Shown: positions 10,434 through 19,355 of the stretch, piece by piece
Numbering within the stretch: the stretch's first letter is position 1
Layout: every line of letters starts with the position of its first letter
Source: Ectocarpus siliculosus
Taxonomy: Eukaryota; Sar; Phaeophyceae; Ectocarpales; Ectocarpaceae
DNA: 27,994 bases
Reading direction: 5' to 3'
Assembly: GCA_000310025.1 (NCBI GenBank)
Contig: FN648866.1
Span: 1-27,994 of the forward strand
Notes under the pieces: generated by a model
Seen by the model: the letters and a program-made list of their open reading frames with translations, nothing else
What the model was told of the DNA's origin: nothing
The model's database searches: none
Translations under genes and position numbers: made by a program

Positions 10434-11695
10434 CTGAGGCTGCTGTTTCTGAGGCTGCTGTTGCCGAGGCTGCTGTTGTTCGGGCTGCTGCTGCTCCTGC
10501 TCCTTCTGACGGTCGCGCTGAGTGTAGCACTGGGCGTTTGTGTGGAACAAGCGCGGATGTAGGTAGCAGTGGTCGTTGTCGGCTCCTCTCTCACCTCCGC
10601 CTTTCTTGTTTCCTCTCACCCTGCTCCTGCTCCGGCTCCGGGCGCCTCCGTCTCCGTCCTGACCCCCGCCGTTTCCACTCGACCCATTTTGGACACGTCC
10701 ATCGCCCCGGATGCCACCGGAAGCGACGAACGCGTGCCCCGCGCCATTCTTCGGTTCCCCCTCCCGACGGTGAACCGAGTCCGCATGAGCATCTCGCACA
10801 GCCTTTTCCATTGTCTCGCGCGAGGGGGGAATCGGTGACATCGTCAGAATCTTCTTCTCTACCGTGTACTCATCGGAAAGGTGGTATACCATGTGGGCAT
10901 TGGCATCATCGTCGGAGAAAACAACACCGTGCGAGGCTAGCCTACTGCGCAAAACAGCAAATCTCCCAAAGTATTCTTGCGGGGTCTCTCCTACTTTCAT
11001 CTCAAGAGCGTGATATTGAGATGACAGCCTTTCTTTTTCGGCCCTTGCACGCGGCTCGTAATAGTCAAGGAATATCTTCCAACCTCCACTTGGACTACCA
11101 TCGGCGATGATCTGGGTCAGGATTGGCATGTATGTCACAATCAGCAGGTTCCACGCCGTTATTGCCTTTTCTACTCTTTCACTCGAATGCACTCTACGCA
11201 TCTCTTCCATGCTCACGCCTTCTTTTCCGACTGGAATCTTTCCTTCAGTCAGAACCACGTCACGCACTCCTTCCTGGGCAAACATAGCTACCATGTTCGT
11301 CGAAAAATAAAAAACTTAGCCTGCTCATCCTCCCCTTGCTTAAACACACCATCCCAAGGCGCTAGGCGCTTAGTCTCGGTCATTCTAACCGTCCCTGAGT
11401 TAATGGGTACTCTACCCATGTCCCCTGATGAGACGTGAAGTCGACCGGTGAGGGCGTCGGCGGGTGTGCGGGCGATTTCGTCGGTCGTCGGGTTGGCCGA
11501 TGGCCGCCCCGCGTCTTGCTGGTGGCGATCCTCGTGCTCTCTTCCGGTCCGGACGTCATCTGTCCTCCGCTCCTCGGCTCGTTGCCTCGAAATCTCGGCC
11601 AGTCTTGCTTCTACCCTCTGGTGGACCAAGTCGTTGATCCGGGCGTCCTCCTCTGCTAGTCGGGCGCTCACTCGATCTTGCTCGGTGTCGCTCAT
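10431..11695 (-). pseudogene. Copia Gag (UBN2-type), frameshifted
   Basis: The start is the ATG at 11693-11695, 84 nt from the 5' LTR. A first frame of 135 residues (Arg/Glu/Asp-rich, coiled-coil-like, ending APWDGVFKQGEDEQAKFF) overlaps a second, 11294-10431, that carries the Gag core (WKIFLDYYEPRARAEKERL, VGETPQEYFGRF, YHLSDEYTVEKKIL). The switch occurs at a T6-A-T5 run near 11300. Near the end an Arg/Ser-rich stretch precedes a zinc knuckle of unusual spacing, Cys243-x2-His246-x4-His251-x4-Cys256 (10527-10568), then (QQQP)n repeats. The frame ends at a TAA (10431-10433) where neighbouring repeat units read CAA. Gag would form the particle and bind RNA. Confidence 0.88.
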
Positions 11696-11779
11696 CGGTG
11701 GCTGCTGCTGATCGCCGCAAAGCGATACTCCAAATTAAGCTCGACTCGAATCTCGTAGACGACGTGTCACACGCTAGCG
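11696..11779 (-). other. Copia 5' leader between LTR and gag
   Basis: Only 84 nt separate the 5' LTR from the gag ATG. The sequence next to the LTR (CGCTAGCGTGTGACACG in element orientation) should hold the primer binding site. It lacks the usual TGG start complementary to a tRNA CCA end, and I cannot assign a tRNA. Confidence 0.5.
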
Positions 11780-12111
11780 TAATCGATAATTCGGGTGGCT
11801 CAGTTGTGTGTGATGGGAGCGTAGAGCAGCTCGGCCATGACGGGCCGTAAGGGTAGGTAAAGACGTGTAGATGTGGTGAAAAACGTGTTGTGTTCATCGG
11901 GGGCGTGCTTGAGCTCGTCATTCCATCACGGCATCAAGTCACGCATAACGCTTTAACACCCAGAACGAATCTCCATGAATCTCCACCAATCTACTACACT
12001 CCCAAGGAAAACACAAAGAAACTTCTTGTTCCTCCGTAGTTCGTCACTGCAATCCCCGCATATGTATACGCAATATACCACCCCCATGCTATGCTACGAG
12101 TATATCGAATA
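11780..12111 (-). repeat. 5' LTR of the copia element
   Basis: 332 bp, matching 4823-5154 except for four substitutions (within AGATCAGC/AGAGCAGC, two in TAGACGTGCTG/TAGATGTGGTG, and CTACTGCAC/CTACTACAC). It holds the promoter for the element transcript; a TATA-like GGTATATTGCG is at about 12070-12080. Confidence 0.95.
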
Positions 12112-12116
12112 TTAGC
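12112..12116. repeat. Target-site duplication (right), copia
   Basis: TTAGC directly right of the right LTR, identical to 4818-4822. Confidence 0.92.
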
Positions 12117-12125
12117 AACATCGTC

Positions 12126-12198
12126 GACTTCGGTCACTGCCTCAGCAGACTTCGGTCTGCACAGACTTCGGTCTGAACATCACACAGACTTCTATCTG
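12126..12198. repeat. Tandem small hairpins with TTCG loops
   Basis: GACTTCGGTC (12126-12135) and CAGACTTCGGTCTG twice (12146-12159, 12162-12175) are inverted repeats around TTCG. A degenerate fourth, CAGACTTCTATCTG, is at 12185-12198. In RNA the first three would be stems closed by a C(UUCG)G tetraloop, a very stable loop class. They start ten bases outside the copia target duplication. Function unknown. Confidence 0.7.
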
Positions 12199-12590
12199 GA
12201 ACTGCACAAAGGCTTAACCGCCTGCAGACGACCCTTGGGTACAGGGCACCTCGACACTACCCATTTCTACAAATGCAAGTTTTAAACTGTCAACCGCGGG
12301 GGACTTAGGTCCTGCTGCCGGCCAGGAACGCGCTAACCGTGGGCGGAACCCAGCAAGTGTGTAGTCAACGTTGAAGGAGGGGATATTCTGTCGCTACAAC
12401 CGGTTTGAAAACCCAACTATCGAAGCGCTCCAAAATCGTTGCACAGAACTGACTTGCCCAACGCAGGGCTACTACGGTGCTCTGTGTGTGCTGTGTGCTG
12501 TGTACTGCGTCGTGCACGCTATGTGTTATTGAACAGCACGCTCTAACCATGGCGCTTCTGCTTCGATTGGAGTCTTGTACAACGAGATAC
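12199..12590. other. Intergenic, no gene seen
   Basis: Nothing supportable beyond short unselected frames; a TGTG-rich low-complexity patch lies at 12480-12505. Confidence 0.45.
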
Positions 12591-12830
12591 AGCTGGCAGG
12601 GTGTTGAACTCATTTTCCACCACACCGGAGGGTGGGACATACTACGCGTTGTTCACCCCACAGACTGTGGTGCCACAAAACCTTCATCGTTCGGCCTCAC
12701 CATGGGTCTCACGATAGCCCTGCAACGCAGCAATACATTCGTACATACATGTCTTGTGTCAATTGGAGTGTTGCGGGGGCAGATCTGGCAGTGGGTGCCT
12801 GGTGGTGTTTAACCCCTTTGGGCTGGATCG
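12590..12830 (+). repeat. Dispersed repeat, copy 1
   Basis: Shares a series of blocks, in the same order and orientation, with about 20510-20745. Examples are TTGTACAAC, CCACACCGG..GGTGGG, TTCGGCCTCAC(C/G)ATGG, CCCTGCAACGC(A/C)GCAA, ATTGGAGT(G/A)TTGC and GGTGGTG..GTTTA. The copies are diverged (roughly two-thirds identical by eye), noncoding, and flank the TIR element. Probably an old nonautonomous transposon family. Confidence 0.6.
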
Positions 12831-13234
12831 CCTTGTGGGGACACTTTTTGTCCCCATCTTCTTCACCTGCTTTGCCTTGCGAAGAATGATGGCATCATTG
12901 TCTCCTCCTTTCCACTTCTTGACCAGGGTACACGGGGACGACTCTAGGCTATGTAGTATGGATGCTTTGTAGAGTGGAGGAGTATGAGGGTAATGAACAG
13001 GTCGAATCGCGAGTTGATTACGCCGCGGGTTCAACAGCGAAGTTGCGCCGCGTCTGTCTACCCTTGGGTGACGTAAGCGCTACTAGGGGCAAGCGCGGAA
13101 GAAGTACCTAGCCCACCATTGAAAGGAGGCACCGAGCAACCTAGGGCTTGAGTTAGAAGGTCTCGCTTTCCCTCTAGAGAAATGTATTGAAAACCTCCTT
13201 TCCGTGCCCCGTTCACCACGCTCCCGCCGTTGCT

Positions 13235-13294
13235 GTCTATAATCCCTATCAATTGTCCCTCGATACGAGGGGACAATTAACAGGGATTATAGAC
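13235..13294. repeat. 60-nt near-perfect hairpin
   Basis: GTCTATAATCCCT...AATTGTCCC at 13235-13259 pairs with GGGGACAATT...AGGGATTATAGAC at 13269-13294, leaving a small CGATACG-type loop and two or so mismatches. It lies 60 bases outside the left end of the TIR element. It may be a tiny foldback element or a small-RNA hairpin. Confidence 0.75.
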
Positions 13295-13343
13295 AAGAGA
13301 CGGCTCAAGTGGGAAGGCAGTTTTGCACTTGCACCCAGGGATG

Positions 13344-13353
13344 GAACTGTCTG
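13344..13353. repeat. Target-site duplication (left), TIR element
   Basis: GAACTGTCTG, repeated exactly at 19356-19365 on the other side of the inverted repeats. Confidence 0.88.
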
Positions 13354-13400
13354 GGGTTCCCACATTATCGTGTATATGGATTCACTGTTATAACAGTGAA
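13354..13400 (+). repeat. Left terminal inverted repeat
   Basis: 47 bp pairing with 19309-19355 in inverse orientation with five mismatches. The first 27 bases are unique-type sequence; the rest merges into the palindrome array (TTCACTGTTATAACAGTGAA). Confidence 0.88.
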
Positions 13401-14030
13401 ATTCATTGTTATAACAGTGAATGCCACTGTTATAACAGTGAACTGTCACTCTTACAACGGTGAGGAGCACTCTTATGAAAGTGAGAAGCACTCTTAAAAA
13501 GCGACTATCACTTTCATAAGAGTGACGTCACTTGTATATAAGTGATAGTCACTTTTACAAAAGTGATATCGACTGTTGTAAACGTCACTCCCTCCCACAA
13601 TGAAAGTGAAAGCCACACTCACTTTCACAGACACTCCTACAACAGTCAAATCACTATTATGAGAGTCATTTCACGGTATGAAAGTGAATTATACTTTTAT
13701 GAAAGTGACTTGCACGTCACTTTTATATACGATGAAAGTGACAATTTGCACGTCACTTTTATAAAAAGGCAGAACTACAGTCCACGATACTATCACGTGC
13801 GTGACTTTCGTCACTTTTACGAAGGTGAAGACAAGTGACGAACGATTTCGTCACTTCATTAAAGTGCATGATCAGTCCACGATACTATCACGTGCGTGAC
13901 TTTCGTCACTTTTACGAAAGTGAAGACAAGTGACATTTCGTCACTTTCATTAAAGTGCATGATCAGTGCACGGTACATATCACGTGCGTGACTTTCGCCA
14001 CCTTTACGCAAGTGACGTCACATGAACATA
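13381..14030. repeat. Left subterminal palindrome array
   Basis: Dense inverted repeats of the form CACT-GTTATAAC-AGTG, CACTTTYATRAAAGTG and TCACTT...AAGTGA, at about one per 20-30 bases. From 13779 the array becomes tandem: three diverged copies starting at 13779, 13874 and 13964 (periods 95 and 90 bp), each with ACGATACTATCACGTGCGTG and GACTTTCGTCACTTTTACGA. Subterminal repeats of this type usually bind the transposase in TIR elements; that role here is inference. Confidence 0.85.
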
Positions 14031-16151
14031 GGGTTGACTGCGTGTCCTTTGATGAAAGTTTTGCTTGTGTGCTGGCGCTAGGGCTAATGCTTAACGCGCT
14101 GCCGACGATCTCCGAAGGCGCCCCTTGAAGTTGTTTTTGCTCTCGTGTTATTTTGTTGTGGTCTTTGCGAGGGTGAATGGGTCCCCGCAATACCAGATGG
14201 TCATACCACTACCCCAACTGCGTATCCCCGAAATCCATCCAGACCAGTATCTTCACCCAAGTACCACAAACAGCCCCCTGCTTGGATAAAGGTACTGTCG
14301 TCCAAGCGAATTACATCCATGTACCGTTCCAGGAACGGCAACTTGAAACATACAAAAATATACCATCAAAGATATACCTCATACGCCAAGAGCCTACTTA
14401 CCTTACCCCCTTGAGAAAACTCAATCCGTCAAAAAACCAGAAATATTCTTGGAAAAATATCCAACAAGATTCAACATTACATCAGCGTTGCGTCTTGCAG
14501 AACAACGGACAATACCGGAAACGCGTCATCAAATCAGAATCAACAACCTCAAACAACACCGTACCTTTCAACCTCTTGGTCAGCACATAATCATTATTCG
14601 GAAAGCACAGAGGCCCCAACCATTTACTAATCAGCACATACCAAATCCTTCCTTCAATACAGCATCCAGAAATACCCAGGACTGCAAAGACAGAATAACG
14701 TCCAAAAACCCAACACAAAAATGACGCTTGCAACTGTCGTTGCATTTGCATCAATAATTCTCATTCCATCGCCCCCCCCGCTCCGTGGGATTTAAATAAA
14801 GCAACTAGAAAACGGGAACAGACAATATATAGTGCAGACATCTGCCGTTATCCTAAGGCAATTCAACACCTTGTCAACGCAAAACATGAAAAGATCGTAC
14901 TGCTACAAGGTACATGGCATATGATACTTGTATGCAGTACGCCAACACAAAATAAACCGCCCTTCCTCGTGAACATAGTGATAACACACAATCTGCGACA
15001 GCCAGTCAATGATCTCATGCACCTCCATTCTGAGCCTCGCTGACTTTAACCGCAGATCGCATGACACACGGTGTTCTTTCAATGTCCCAAAATACAAGCA
15101 ACACAAACCTCTAAATATAAGGGCACCAACCACGAGTACAGTCACTACGACACGTCGGATCCTTCCTCCAAATAAACTATCCGACATCCACTAAACGATA
15201 GGGAGCGCACTCGCCTACACGACGTCCGTGTTTCTACCGTTGGTGAAGAATCAAATAGAAAAACAAAAATATGCAAACAGCCCGCCCCCCTGCTGTTGCA
15301 CAAAAAAGCAAGCTCGCAACGATTTGGGCACAATCGAAGATGTAGCACCTGTTCCCCACACACCCGCACAAGACATCACTACGAAAGCCCAACCACTGAG
15401 CCCTTAGATCTCCTAAGCCTCACGTGATATTCTCATCGCGAATGCGCATCACACGCTGCTACCAAAAACCTCCAAGTCAACACGAAAGAATGTTGTTGTT
15501 GTTGTTGTTGTTTTCTTCACATAAAAAAAAAACATCCCGGTCTCTCTATCCAGGACCTCTTTATGTCTGAATCTCTCCGTCCTAATCCAACACTTGACTC
15601 GGTCAATTTCGGTGGTCACAGATTAACATACCTAGGACAGGTATACCAAAATGAAATGGACCCCAAGGGTCAGCAGAGCGGTAAAATACAAGAGAAAAAT
15701 ACAATCAGAAGCAAAAATATTTTGTAGCCCTCCGCTCCACTCTACACGCTATGTATGTGAGGTAAAATCAAAGCAAATAAAATTGTCAAAAAAATAAAAC
15801 AAAATAAAATAAAATAAAAGACGAGAACACCAACTCGCACAGGGGCCAGAATATCCACGAAGACAGTCTAAACGCGACGGCAAGGGGGGGGGGGGGGGAA
15901 AAAAAATAACAATAACAAAATAAAAATACTAGTCAGCTTCAATCCGCAACATGCCGGGGGACACGGTCGGCCTCTTCTCGTTAGCTCTCTTCCCTTGCTG
16001 TTTCCTTCCGCCCCCCTCCCGCGCCGTTGATTGGCGCCGAGTCTAGAGGAGGCCAGCCTACAACACGAACATGCCGTTACAATTCTCCAAGTCACAAAGA
16101 ATATGCCGACGATATCGCTAGGCTTAGGCTAAAGGGCAAACAAAAGAAAAC
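14031..16151 (-). other. A/C-rich stretch, probable long 3' UTR of the element gene
   Basis: From about 14200 to 15880 the plus strand is markedly A- and C-rich and G-poor, so minus-strand RNA would be U/G-rich. Minus frames at 15187-14903 (94 codons, ATG start, one hydrophobic segment) and 14754-14482 (90 codons) exist. Their hydrophobic make-up follows from the base bias and they have no recognisable motif, so I do not call them genes. A (GTT)n run is at 15491-15512, (AAAAT)n at 15790-15820 and a G14-class homopolymer near 15885-15898. The stretch lies just downstream of the stop at 16152. Confidence 0.45.
15491..15514. repeat. (GTT)n microsatellite
   Basis: Seven tandem GTT units then TTTT, within the A/C-rich stretch of the TIR element, where a T/G run on this strand is out of keeping with its surroundings. 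Confidence 0.75.
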
Positions 16152-18902
16152 CTAACTCTTGCCCGTCTTCCGCTTCTTGGCGCCGCCCGTCTTACACTTG
16201 CCGGGGAGGGGGGGGGGCTTCTGGGCGTTGGGGATGGGATGCTTCAGTAGAGCGTTCTCGATCGTGGAATCCTTCGTACAGCAGGATTTCTTGTGGCAAA
16301 CATTGATCGCCGAGAGGATTGTGAGCCACCTGATCAAAGCAGTTCAGTTGTTCGCGAGGGGGGGGGGGGGGGGGGGACCCCAAAGCGGGGGAGTGCGGAA
16401 TCGTTAAAACCGGGGGGGGGGGAAAATTCCCAAAAGGCTTCTTTAATGTTTAGAGAAAAAGGGAATGTAAAAAGGGGGGCCCTAAAAAAAAAAGATTGNN
16501 NNNNNNNNNNNNNNNNNNNNNNNNNNNNNNNNNNNNNNNNNNNNNNNNNNNNNNNNNNNNNNNNNNNNNNNNNNNNNNNNNNNNNNNNNNNNNNNNNNGG
16601 GGGGGGGGGGGGGGTACTCATAGTCGTGCATGCCGTAGTCGTTAGACCGAGGGGGGGGGAGTATTGCCAAAAGGCTTCATTAATGTTTGATGGAGAAGGG
16701 TAGTGTAGACTGGGGGCTCTGAAACAAAGCAGTTGTCTGTACGTTACATACGTTGGTAATTCAATGTCAGTCATTAGTATTTTGTACTACTGTAAACACA
16801 GCACGTAGGTATTCACCTCAGGAGAATGATCGGACCATTTGGGAGAGACCATTGTCCGTTAGGATATTCTTGCGTTGTTCCTAGAGGTCGGATTAACCGC
16901 CTGCTAGCGTGACCGGGATATTGCAATGTCCCGTGTGTGTGCATCTTTCTGTGATAGCTTGGACGCTCGCCCCCCGTGGTGCTCGCCCCCACTCGATCAC
17001 TCCTCTCTCTTTCCTCTTTCCTTACCTTTTGGCCAACTAAGCGCCACTTTCAACCATTAATCTGGTCTTTCAACAAGTGTACTTAACAGTCACTCTGTGA
17101 GCCTTTGCACACTGTCCCTACACAGTGCTTGCCACATCCAGGGATACACCTGCCACAAGGTTACATCCCAACAACATATTCTCCCAACCCGTTGCTCACC
17201 TTCCGGCGGTCGACATGGTGCAGCCGGGAACCAACGGGGCAGTAACCTTCGTCGTGACCTCCTGACCATCTGCCCCTTTCTTCCTCGACGTAGAACCGTC
17301 CATAATCGCGGTGAGCTGGGCACGACCAGCAGTGCGGGTTCCTTGAAGATCGTCGTAGCACTCCTTCCAGCACCGTCTGCTCTCGATCGACACCTTGCCG
17401 TAGGTCATCCTACTGCCGCCGTCTTTCCTCAACGCGGACACACTGGAGGCAAACTTGCGCAGTGGGGGGTCGTCGTCGTCGTCGTCGTCGCCGCCGCCGC
17501 AGCCCTCGCCGCGGCACTCCTCCCCCATATTGGCGTCTGCCCCTGCAAGTTGGAGAATCAATGCAAGTTGGAGGACAATATAGAGGTAAGGATTGGCGCA
17601 TAAGTCTATTGTTATGAATATTAATACTATTATATAGGTCTCAAAGCCGACAAGAAGGGCAATCGCAAGCAGTGGGAAATGTGGTCTGGTCAAGTGATTT
17701 AAGGTGTCCAGTGTCATGACTATAGCTGTTCTTCCGACGCAAAGTCAACGCCTGACCGCCCGAAAACATATAAAAGGCAAAGGTTCGACACCTACCGACC
17801 CTAACATTCCCACGCAACCAAACAAACGAAACCCATCAAAAGGGAAGGCTGTTACAATCGGTGGACCAAACATGGCGGGAGCACATGCAGGGCCGGGGCC
17901 CGCACCGACGCCGGTGCCCAAAGCGAGGTTTCCCAATGACTAAGAAATCAAACGAACGCGGTGGATCTGGATACTGCTCATATCACAAGGCGAACAAACG
18001 AACCACCATGTAATGATTAGCGTCGCTAGGGAACCCAGGAAGGCGGCCCATCTACATTGAAGACCTAGTTTCTCACCGGTTGCACCCCGGGCGTCTCCAG
18101 CCGACGGCTCCCCCGCGGAGGCGGCGTGGTCGTGATTACCGTTGGCAGAGAGGCCATCTCCACCGCCGGCCACTGCGCGCTCTAGTCGACTGATCTCGGC
18201 CGCGTGCTCGGCCGCCTTGAGTCGGGCCTGGAGCAAACGAATTTCGGCAAGCTGCGACAGAGCAGCGTCGCGCACAGCGTGCAAATATTTTTCAATCAAG
18301 TGAACCAGGGGGGTACGTTGGCCCGAACATACGCAATATATATTTGCGAGGCCATGCTACTTTACTCTTCGATACGCTTTCGCAACAGCAATTTCTCTAT
18401 TTTGAAAAGCTCAAGATCCTCTACACCCGTGCATGAAAATGGGACAAGCGCCGACGATAAAAGTGGGACATTTGTCGCGTACTGTAGGTTAGAATGATGC
18501 GTGCATGATGATGGTACACATCGAGTGTGGAAGTATTGCGGAAGATGGTACATCTTTCGCGGAAGCGAGAATGGAGAATGACGTATGGGGGCGTAGTTAG
18601 CATTTCCATCAATGCGCACACCCAAAGTAGACGCAGCTCCACAACGAGCACGAAGGAGAGCTGCACAAAGATTGACCCTAGTGTCTGTCGACCAAAAAAA
18701 AAGAGGGAAAACACTGCGGGGAACCCACCTCGTGATCCGGCACGCCCCCGCTCCCTGACCCACTCGCCGTCGAAGCCCGCGCTGTGGCTTCAGCGCCGGT
18801 GCTTCCCGCTATGATGCAATGATGCGCTTGGGCAAGTATGTGCTCGTCCCATCGTTCCGTTTCTTGATGAGAACTGCAGAACTGCCCCAAAATCAAAGTC
18901 AT
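16152..18902 (-). CDS. Unknown four-exon gene carried by the TIR element
   Basis: Exons on the minus strand are 18902-18729, 18251-18077, 17542-17200 and 16329-16152. Donors are GAG|GTGGGT, CCG|GTGAGA and AAG|GTGAGC, and acceptors CGCAG, TGCAG and ATCAG. Phases 0, 1 and 2 match at every junction and the total is 870 nt (289 residues and TAG). Exon 1 starts at ATG 18902, just inside the right palindrome array. Exon 2 encodes a heptad-like helix (LAEIRLLQARLKAAEHAAEI). Exon 3 has a Cys-rich, seven-Asp stretch (ECRGEGCGGGDDDDDDD), then CWKECYDDL and a basic region. Exon 4 has CHKKSCCTKD and ends in a Lys-rich tail (GGAKKRKTGKS), which could be nuclear-localising. Exons 3 and 4 show coding-like G/C third positions. 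I recognise no family; no DDE triad is evident. A captured host gene or an element-specific protein are both possible. Confidence 0.7.
16358..16740. other. Assembly gap with duplicated flanks
   Basis: Exactly 100 Ns (16499-16598) mark a gap of unstated size. The last ~120 bases before it (16377-16498) align collinearly, at a constant offset of about 237, with the first ~120 after it (16615-16736). Both have G-run, then ATCGTTA(A/G)A(A/C)C..., another G-run, CCAAAAGGCTTC(T/A)TTAATGTTT and ...GGGGG(C)CTCT/CCT... The left copy is full of inflated A and G runs, as in a poor read tail. The two contig ends most likely overlap and the gap is spurious. The affected sequence is the third intron of the element gene. 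Confidence 0.8.
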
Positions 18903-18934
18903 TTTTACCGCCTGGCTGTTAAAGGTGACTTGCA

Positions 18935-19320
18935 CGACAGTCGTTTTCCTTTAATAAAAGTCCCCACACTGACTGTTAGTAATGTGCACCCACCTCACTT
19001 TCATGAGAGTCAGCTGACTGTAACAACAGTGTTTGAACTGACACCTCACTTTCATAATGGTCAGCTGACAGTCGTTTCACTTTTATAAAAGTCCCCAAAC
19101 TGACTGTTAGTAATGTGCACCCACCTCACTTTCATAAGAGTCAGCTGACTGTTATAACAGTGTGTGAACTGACACCTCACTTCCATAAGAGTCAGCTGAC
19201 TCTTATGAAAGTGAATGAACTGACTGTCATAACAGTGAAATAACGATGACTGTTACAGGAGTGAGCCGACTGTTGTAACAGTCAATTCACTGTTATAACA
19301 GTCAAATATTCACTTTTATA
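18935..19320. repeat. Right subterminal palindrome array
   Basis: Contains two direct copies of a 131-bp unit (GTCCCC at 18960 and 19091 mark equivalent points) with ACTGACTGTTAGTAATGTGC, TCACTTTCAT..GAGTCAGCTGACTG and TGAACTGACACC. After these come CAGCTGAC and TTATAACAGTGAA palindromes up to the TIR. The palindrome family is the same as at the left end (CACT...TATAA...AGTG), which ties the two ends to one element. Confidence 0.85.
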
Positions 19321-19355
19321 ACAGTGAACCCATATACAAGATTATGTGGGAGCCC
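19309..19355 (-). repeat. Right terminal inverted repeat
   Basis: Inverse of 13354-13400 with 42 of 47 matches; outermost bases GGG on its own strand. Confidence 0.88.

Larger units (their letters stand above)
4823..12111 (-). mobile_element. Ty1/copia LTR retrotransposon, full length, disabled
   Basis: The element is 7,289 bp and lies on the minus strand. Two 332-bp LTRs (4823-5154 and 11780-12111) bound an internal region whose domain order is gag, protease, integrase, reverse transcriptase, RNase H; integrase before RT is diagnostic of Ty1/copia (Pseudoviridae-type) elements. A perfect 5-bp target duplication TTAGC sits at 4818-4822 and 12112-12116. The coding region is interrupted by in-frame stops at 10431-10433, 9003-9005 and 6878-6880 and by frameshifts near 11300, at 9692-9699, near 9490, in 9106-9365 and near 7353-7417. 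This copy therefore cannot make an intact Gag-Pol as assembled. The LTRs differ at only 4 of 332 sites, which suggests a recent insertion or that some lesions are sequencing errors. Confidence 0.95.
13354..19355. mobile_element. TIR DNA transposon (Mutator-like structure), ~6 kb
   Basis: The left end GGGTTCCCACATTATCGTG and the reverse complement of the right end GGGCTCCCACATAATCTTG begin a 47-bp terminal inverted repeat with 42 identities. A perfect 10-bp direct repeat abuts both ends. Palindrome arrays of the same family (CACT...AGTG) fill the first ~680 bp on the left and the last ~430 bp on the right. TIRs plus a 9-11-bp target duplication fit Mutator-like elements best. No DDE transposase or zinc finger domain is visible, so the copy looks nonautonomous, or belongs to a family whose transposase I cannot recognise. 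It carries one four-exon gene on the minus strand. The assembled length includes a 100-N gap and a probable false duplication, so the true size is likely near 5.8 kb. Confidence 0.85.

Noticed and set aside
10235-11110. Plus-strand frame rich in AVAEAAV repeats (291 codons)
   Set aside because: Antisense of the Gag Gln-rich repeats (CAG/CAA/CCT codons); the repetition is explained by the minus strand.
11290-11330. Programmed frameshift in gag at the T6-A-T5 run
   Set aside because: The T run is not in phase with a canonical X-XXY-YYZ heptamer, and the shift falls inside Gag rather than at a Gag-Pol boundary; an indel is more likely.
13381-14030. CRISPR array
   Set aside because: Repeats vary, spacers are not unique-length, the palindromes overlap, and the window is eukaryotic.
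14482-15187. Two minus-strand frames of 90 and 94 codons as transposase exons
   Set aside because: Their Val/Leu/Phe/Cys content follows from the T/G-rich strand, no motif is seen, and I found no in-phase splice path joining them.
17940-18076. A hydrophobic segment (AAFLGSLATLIITWWFV) as a membrane anchor of the element gene
   Set aside because: It lies after the donor CCG|GTGAGA at 18077/18076. Splicing there gives matching phase to the next exon, so the segment is probably intronic.
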